From: Thamnaconus septentrionalis
Taxonomy: Eukaryota > Chordata > Actinopteri > Tetraodontiformes > Monacanthidae
Assembly: GCA_009823395.1 (NCBI GenBank)
Contig: CM020509.1
Coordinates: forward strand, 12,761,001 to 12,825,000
Direction: 5' to 3'
DNA: 64,000 nucleotides
The first letter of the stretch is position 1; each line of letters starts with the position of its first letter. The notes beneath the pieces were generated by a model that made no database searches, was not told the DNA's origin, and saw only the letters and a list, made by a program, of their open reading frames with translations. The translations under genes and the position numbers were made by a program. Shown here piece after piece: positions 60,251 to 64,000 of this stretch.

Positions 60251-61742
60251 ATTTGTGCTGTCATGGCACCGTCACTTTAAAAGTTTTCAGCTGCAATTGT
60301 TTTGTCAAAATTGCATCTCATCGTATGGCTCAAATATATATCAAAATGTTTTTGTCAAGTTCAAATGTTCCTTTATTTCAATTTGATTATGTTCATATTG
60401 ATATCATGTGTTACCCCATATCGGAACCACATTTAAAATACTTTTTTTTTCTTTTTTCTTGTAAATCTAAGAAATATTGTGATTGTGTGGCAATTAATTT
60501 AAGTATACTGTACCTAAGGTAACTGAGTTCATGTGCCTGTGCTATAGTCTTTTCGAAATGTCATTCAACGTGATGGGAGAACAATTTTCCTTGACATTGT
60601 CAAGATAGTGATACTTATTTATATAAAATATGAAACCGTGTCAAAGTCTATTCCGTCCTAGCAATGTTAAAGAGAATATATAAAAAACACAAACCAACGG
60701 CTCAAAAGTTTTCAGAAAACAAATGATGATTTTACGGAGTAGCTGCGAATAAATCCTTTCATGGTTATTTGCACTTACCATTAATTGAAACTTGGGCTAC
60801 TCTATTTAAAGTTGTGACTAATAAAAGCATTGTTCCACTAAGTTTCATTGTATAAAATAAATTAATCCGTACTTTTTCGATGCTAAATTCATCGATTGTG
60901 TAATGAAATCATGGCATAAAAATATGTCTGATCACAATTATTTCAAACATGAATGCAAGAGAACGCAGATATTAAATTAAAATTAATTAAATTAAATATA
61001 AAGAGTTTAGCTACTGCGATGTGATCAGTTAAATGGGTTGACGTTATTAAGATAAAACTATATGCTTCATCTGAGAGAATGACTATGGACGTAGAATACA
61101 TTGTCAGGTGCAATTGTTCAAGCAAAATGAATTATGACACAAATAATTGCATGGTTATATTATATACATTTTAGTTAAAAGTGGATAAAAAGGGACGACT
61201 CCCTTCATGTGATATTTGATGTGGTAAGAGCAAATCATGGACAATGTTATCAAAGAAACAAAAAACAAACAAAAAAAATAACCATAATCCTACTGAGATG
61301 TAACGGCCACTGCATAATTGTGAGTAATGATGAGATATAAAAGCTGTGGAGGAAAAACACTAAAACGTGTGCACCATAGCTACGTTATGAGAAATTGTAA
61401 AATTTCAATTAAGATTTTGATAAGTTATATTCAACAAAATAACCATGTGTTGTGGTGATGAAGGAAATAAACAAACTATATCACACAATTGCTAAGTAAT
61501 GTAGTTACGTGTCCAGCGGTGGTGGTGATCAAATGGTTTCGAAAAAGTAAAAAAAAAAAAAAAAAAGAAATGCCACGCAGGAAATTCTGGTAGAAAAGGG
61601 TGTGCTGCATCCTCGATGTGATGGCAGTTTTGTGTATTTGTTGACCTAAAAAAAACAGCAAAACTAACGGTAAATTGTATAAGCAAATTGATTAAAAAAA
61701 AATTTAGGTAGTCCTATAATGAACATTAGAATTTAAGAAAAA

Positions 61743-61781
61743 ATGCCGTAGGCTGATATTTGACATATCAGCCAACGGCAT
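61743..61781. other. Strong hairpin: 17-bp arms, 5-base loop
   Basis: The left arm ATGCCGTAGGCTGATAT (61743-61759) and right arm (61765-61781) pair at 16 of 17 positions, with loop TTGAC. The motif GACATATCA occurs three times at 61762, 61783 and 61795. It lies about 170 bp into the intron that follows the 64000-61951 exon. Its function is unknown. Confidence 0.8.
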
Positions 61782-61950
61782 AGACATATCATAAGACATA
61801 TCAGTCTTCAAAGCCAAAACGTTAAACTAAACATCAAGAAAGCTTTTAGTCTTCAAAGAACACTCAATCATAACGTAAAAAGAACAATAAATTGGGGGGA
61901 GGGATGGGATGACAAAGCTAGAGTATAATGGTTGTGTTCAGTCTCCCTAC

Positions 61951-64000
61951 CTCAGGCGATCCCCCACAGTCTCCAAAAACGTCAGCAAAGTCTGAAGGAC
62001 TTTTCCTCAGTGTCTGGTCAGCAGGCAGCGTGTTGTCATTGTAAGACGTCACAAACTTAAAGTCACTGGTCCGAGATCCTGTTGTCAGGTACGTGTCATA
62101 GTTGTAAGCACTGCGTAAAGTTCCTGTGCCATCAACGTCTGCGTAATTAGGAGGGAGATATGCACCAGGGATGGCCACTGCTCCATCAAACAACATTCTG
62201 GGTTTTCTCCTGCGACAGAACCTCACACCCAGGATGATGATGATGAAGGTCAGAAAGAAAGTGGACACTGACACCAGAGCGATGATCAGATAAGAGGTGA
62301 GTTTGGAATTCTTCTCATCAGAGGAAATGTCTTTGAGCTCTGGCACCTCAGCCAAGTTGTCAGAAATGATCAAGTTCATGGAACAGGTGGCAGAGAGAGG
62401 AGGCTGTCCGTTATCTTTCACTGCCACAATCAGGTTCTGTTTCATGCTGTCACTTTCAGAAATGTCCCGCTGTGTCCTGATCTCTCCACTGTGGACACCG
62501 ATAGTGAAAAGTCCCGCATCGGTGGATTGGACTATATGATAGGACAGCCAGGCGTTCTGTCCAGAGTCTGCGTCCACCGCGATCACTTTGGACACCAGAG
62601 AGCCTCCGTGCGCAGCTTTGGGCACCAGCTCGGTCATGAAGGAGTTGCCCTCAGGGGCGGGGTACAGGATCTGAGGAGAGTTGTCATTCACATCCGACAC
62701 AAACACACTGACGCTCACGTTGCTGCTCAGCGGAGGAGAACCGTTGTCTCTGGCCATCACGTGCACCTTCAAACTCCTCAACTGTTCATAATCAAAGGAC
62801 CTGACGGCGTGGATCACACCCGTGTCTCCGTTCACGGATACATAGGAGGACACCGGGGCACCGTTCACCTCACCAGGCAACAGAGAATAAATCACGGTCC
62901 CATTCTGTCTCCAGTCGGGGTCTCGGGCCGTGACGGAACATAAAGTGGAGCCAGGTTTGTTATTTTCACTCACATATGCGCTGTACGACTGTTCCTCAAA
63001 CACAGGTGGGTTGTCGTTGACATCAGCAACAGATAAGTGAACAGTTTTAGAGGAGGACAGAGGTGGAGAGCCCTCGTCAGTGGCAGTGATAGTAATGTTG
63101 TAATCAGACACCAGTTCACGGTCCAGTTGTCCTGTGGTCACCAGAGAATAATAGTTCTTGATGGAGGAAACCAACTTGAAGGGAACATTTTGCTGAATAG
63201 AGCAGTGGACCTGTCCGCCAGACTCAGAGTCTCTATCCTGCACGTTAATGATGCCCACCTCTGAACCAGGTAACATGTTCTCAGGTATGGAGTTAATCTG
63301 TGATTTTACATGTATATTAGGCGGATTGTCATTAATGTCCATGATTTCAATCATTAATGTTGCATATGACACTAACCCCAAACCATCTTTTGCGCTGATC
63401 TGCATTTCAAAGGAATTCTCCCTCTCATAATCAATGACTCCAGCAACCCTCACCTCTCCTGATTTAGAGTCTAGGGAAAATATATTGTTCTCATTGTCAT
63501 TAACGTGGTCAAAACCATAAGTGACTTCGCCATTTAAACCCTCGTCTGCGTCAGTCGCACTGACAGTGATCACAAGTGTATCGAGAGGGGAGTTTTCAGG
63601 CAGACTGGCTTCATAGACTGACTGGCTGAACACCGGAACATTATCATTAGCATCCAGCACAGTGACGTGTATGGCGACACTGGCTGATCTCTGAGGAGAG
63701 CCTCCATCGAATGCGATCAATGATAGCATAATTTCTCTCTTTTCCTCTCTATCAAGTTCCTTATCTAGGACTAATTCGCAATATTTTCGACCACCAGATT
63801 GAGTATTCACATTTAACTTGAAATGATCATTTTGCTTAAGCGAGTAACCATGGACTGCGTTTTCGCCTACATCTGCATCATGCGCCTCCCCGAGAAGAAA
63901 TCGGGCACCTTTGACAGCGGATTCACGGATTTCTAATTTAAACACATCTTCTTTAAACTGAGGTGAATTGTCGTTAATGTCTTGGACGCGGATGCTAACA
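61951..64000 (-). CDS. Clustered protocadherin variable exon, A-type, 5' end cut off by window edge
   Basis: The frame is open to base 64000 and enters in the last strand of EC1 ([15 protein letters not shown]), so the signal peptide and most of EC1 are outside. About 683 codons remain: EC2 to EC6, the membrane helix and the full A-type tail ending GDCGGSPE at donor GAG|GTAGGG. EC2 has the [20 protein letters not shown] loop, grouping it with the 51475 and 60052 exons. It departs from the family in EC2 at RSASVAIHV (others RSGTVVIHV) and IAFDGG (others TAVDGG), and in EC3 at [11 protein letters not shown], where others have YKASLPEN. A start at 63945 would be a GTG inside the domain and is rejected. 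Confidence 0.93.

Larger units (their letters stand above)
60053..61950. other. Inter-exon DNA
   Basis: It holds a CSE-like element (60230-60250), a poly-A run near 61550 and a strong short hairpin (61743-61781) with nearby 9-bp direct repeats. No gene is seen. Confidence 0.7.

Noticed and set aside
16328..62539. A recurring 80-codon plus-strand reading frame at the same place in every A-type exon (for example 16328-16570, 21178-21420, 62297-62539)
   Set aside because: It is the antisense shadow of the conserved EC6-membrane region. It recurs because the exons are near-identical, and it shows no sign of being a gene.
1..64000. Assignment to the alpha protocadherin subcluster
   Set aside because: EC1 has the Cx5C loop but no RGD, and the tails ([25 protein letters not shown]) are gamma-like. 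The constant exons, which would settle it, are outside the window.
1..64000. CRISPR arrays, prokaryotic operon signals or other protein-coding genes
   Set aside because: This is a vertebrate adhesion-gene cluster; the repeats seen are tandem microsatellites, SINEs and duplicated exons.

Overview
The window is a stretch of a vertebrate clustered-protocadherin locus, most likely from a teleost fish. All convincing genes lie on the minus strand, so transcription runs from position 64000 towards 1. I find 15 large first ('variable') exons: 13 complete, one cut by each window edge. Each complete exon encodes a signal peptide, six cadherin (EC) repeats with DxNDN calcium motifs, a Cx5C loop in EC1, one transmembrane helix and a cytoplasmic segment of about 90 residues. 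Each then ends in phase 0 at a GT splice donor (GAG|GT in 13 of the 14 visible, AAG|GT in the other). The constant exons they would splice to are not in the window and should lie beyond position 1. Fish origin is inferred from the near-identical 3' halves of neighbouring exons, fish-type tRNA-derived SINEs and many microsatellites. The species cannot be read from the sequence. The cytoplasmic tails look gamma-like rather than alpha-like, but the exact subcluster name is an inference, so gene symbols are left empty.

Layout in transcriptional order. (1) From 64000 to 15982 there are eleven 'A-type' exons whose tails share the [19 protein letters not shown] and [11 protein letters not shown] motifs. 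They are nearly identical from EC4 to the exon end. The upstream members (64000, 60052, 56140, 51475, 47421) differ strongly in EC1-EC3. The downstream members (42808, 38535, 33183, 28206, 23222, 18366) are near-copies throughout. Three of these sit in about 5-kb tandem units that also share intergenic DNA and a SINE. (2) From 14366 to 11982 there is one solitary exon with its own tail, a different donor and no recognisable promoter element. (3) From 8712 to 1 there are three 'B-type' exons whose complete members share a different tail (YHSNLPVIPYYPPRYSD).

Upstream of every A- and B-type start codon visible in the window, about 100-220 bp away, is a short conserved element (sense CTCACGGTGGCGCTATAG and variants). 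It corresponds to the protocadherin conserved sequence element (CSE) and resembles a CTCF site oriented towards the constant exons. In known protocadherin clusters each variable exon is driven by its own promoter, chosen stochastically per neuron. EC1-EC4 give homophilic recognition between cells and EC6 supports cis dimers. The shared constant region couples all isoforms to common signalling.

The DNA between exons holds SINE copies of different ages, one 376-bp mariner-like MITE, long simple repeats and a strong short hairpin. No RNA genes, CRISPR arrays or plus-strand protein genes are supported.
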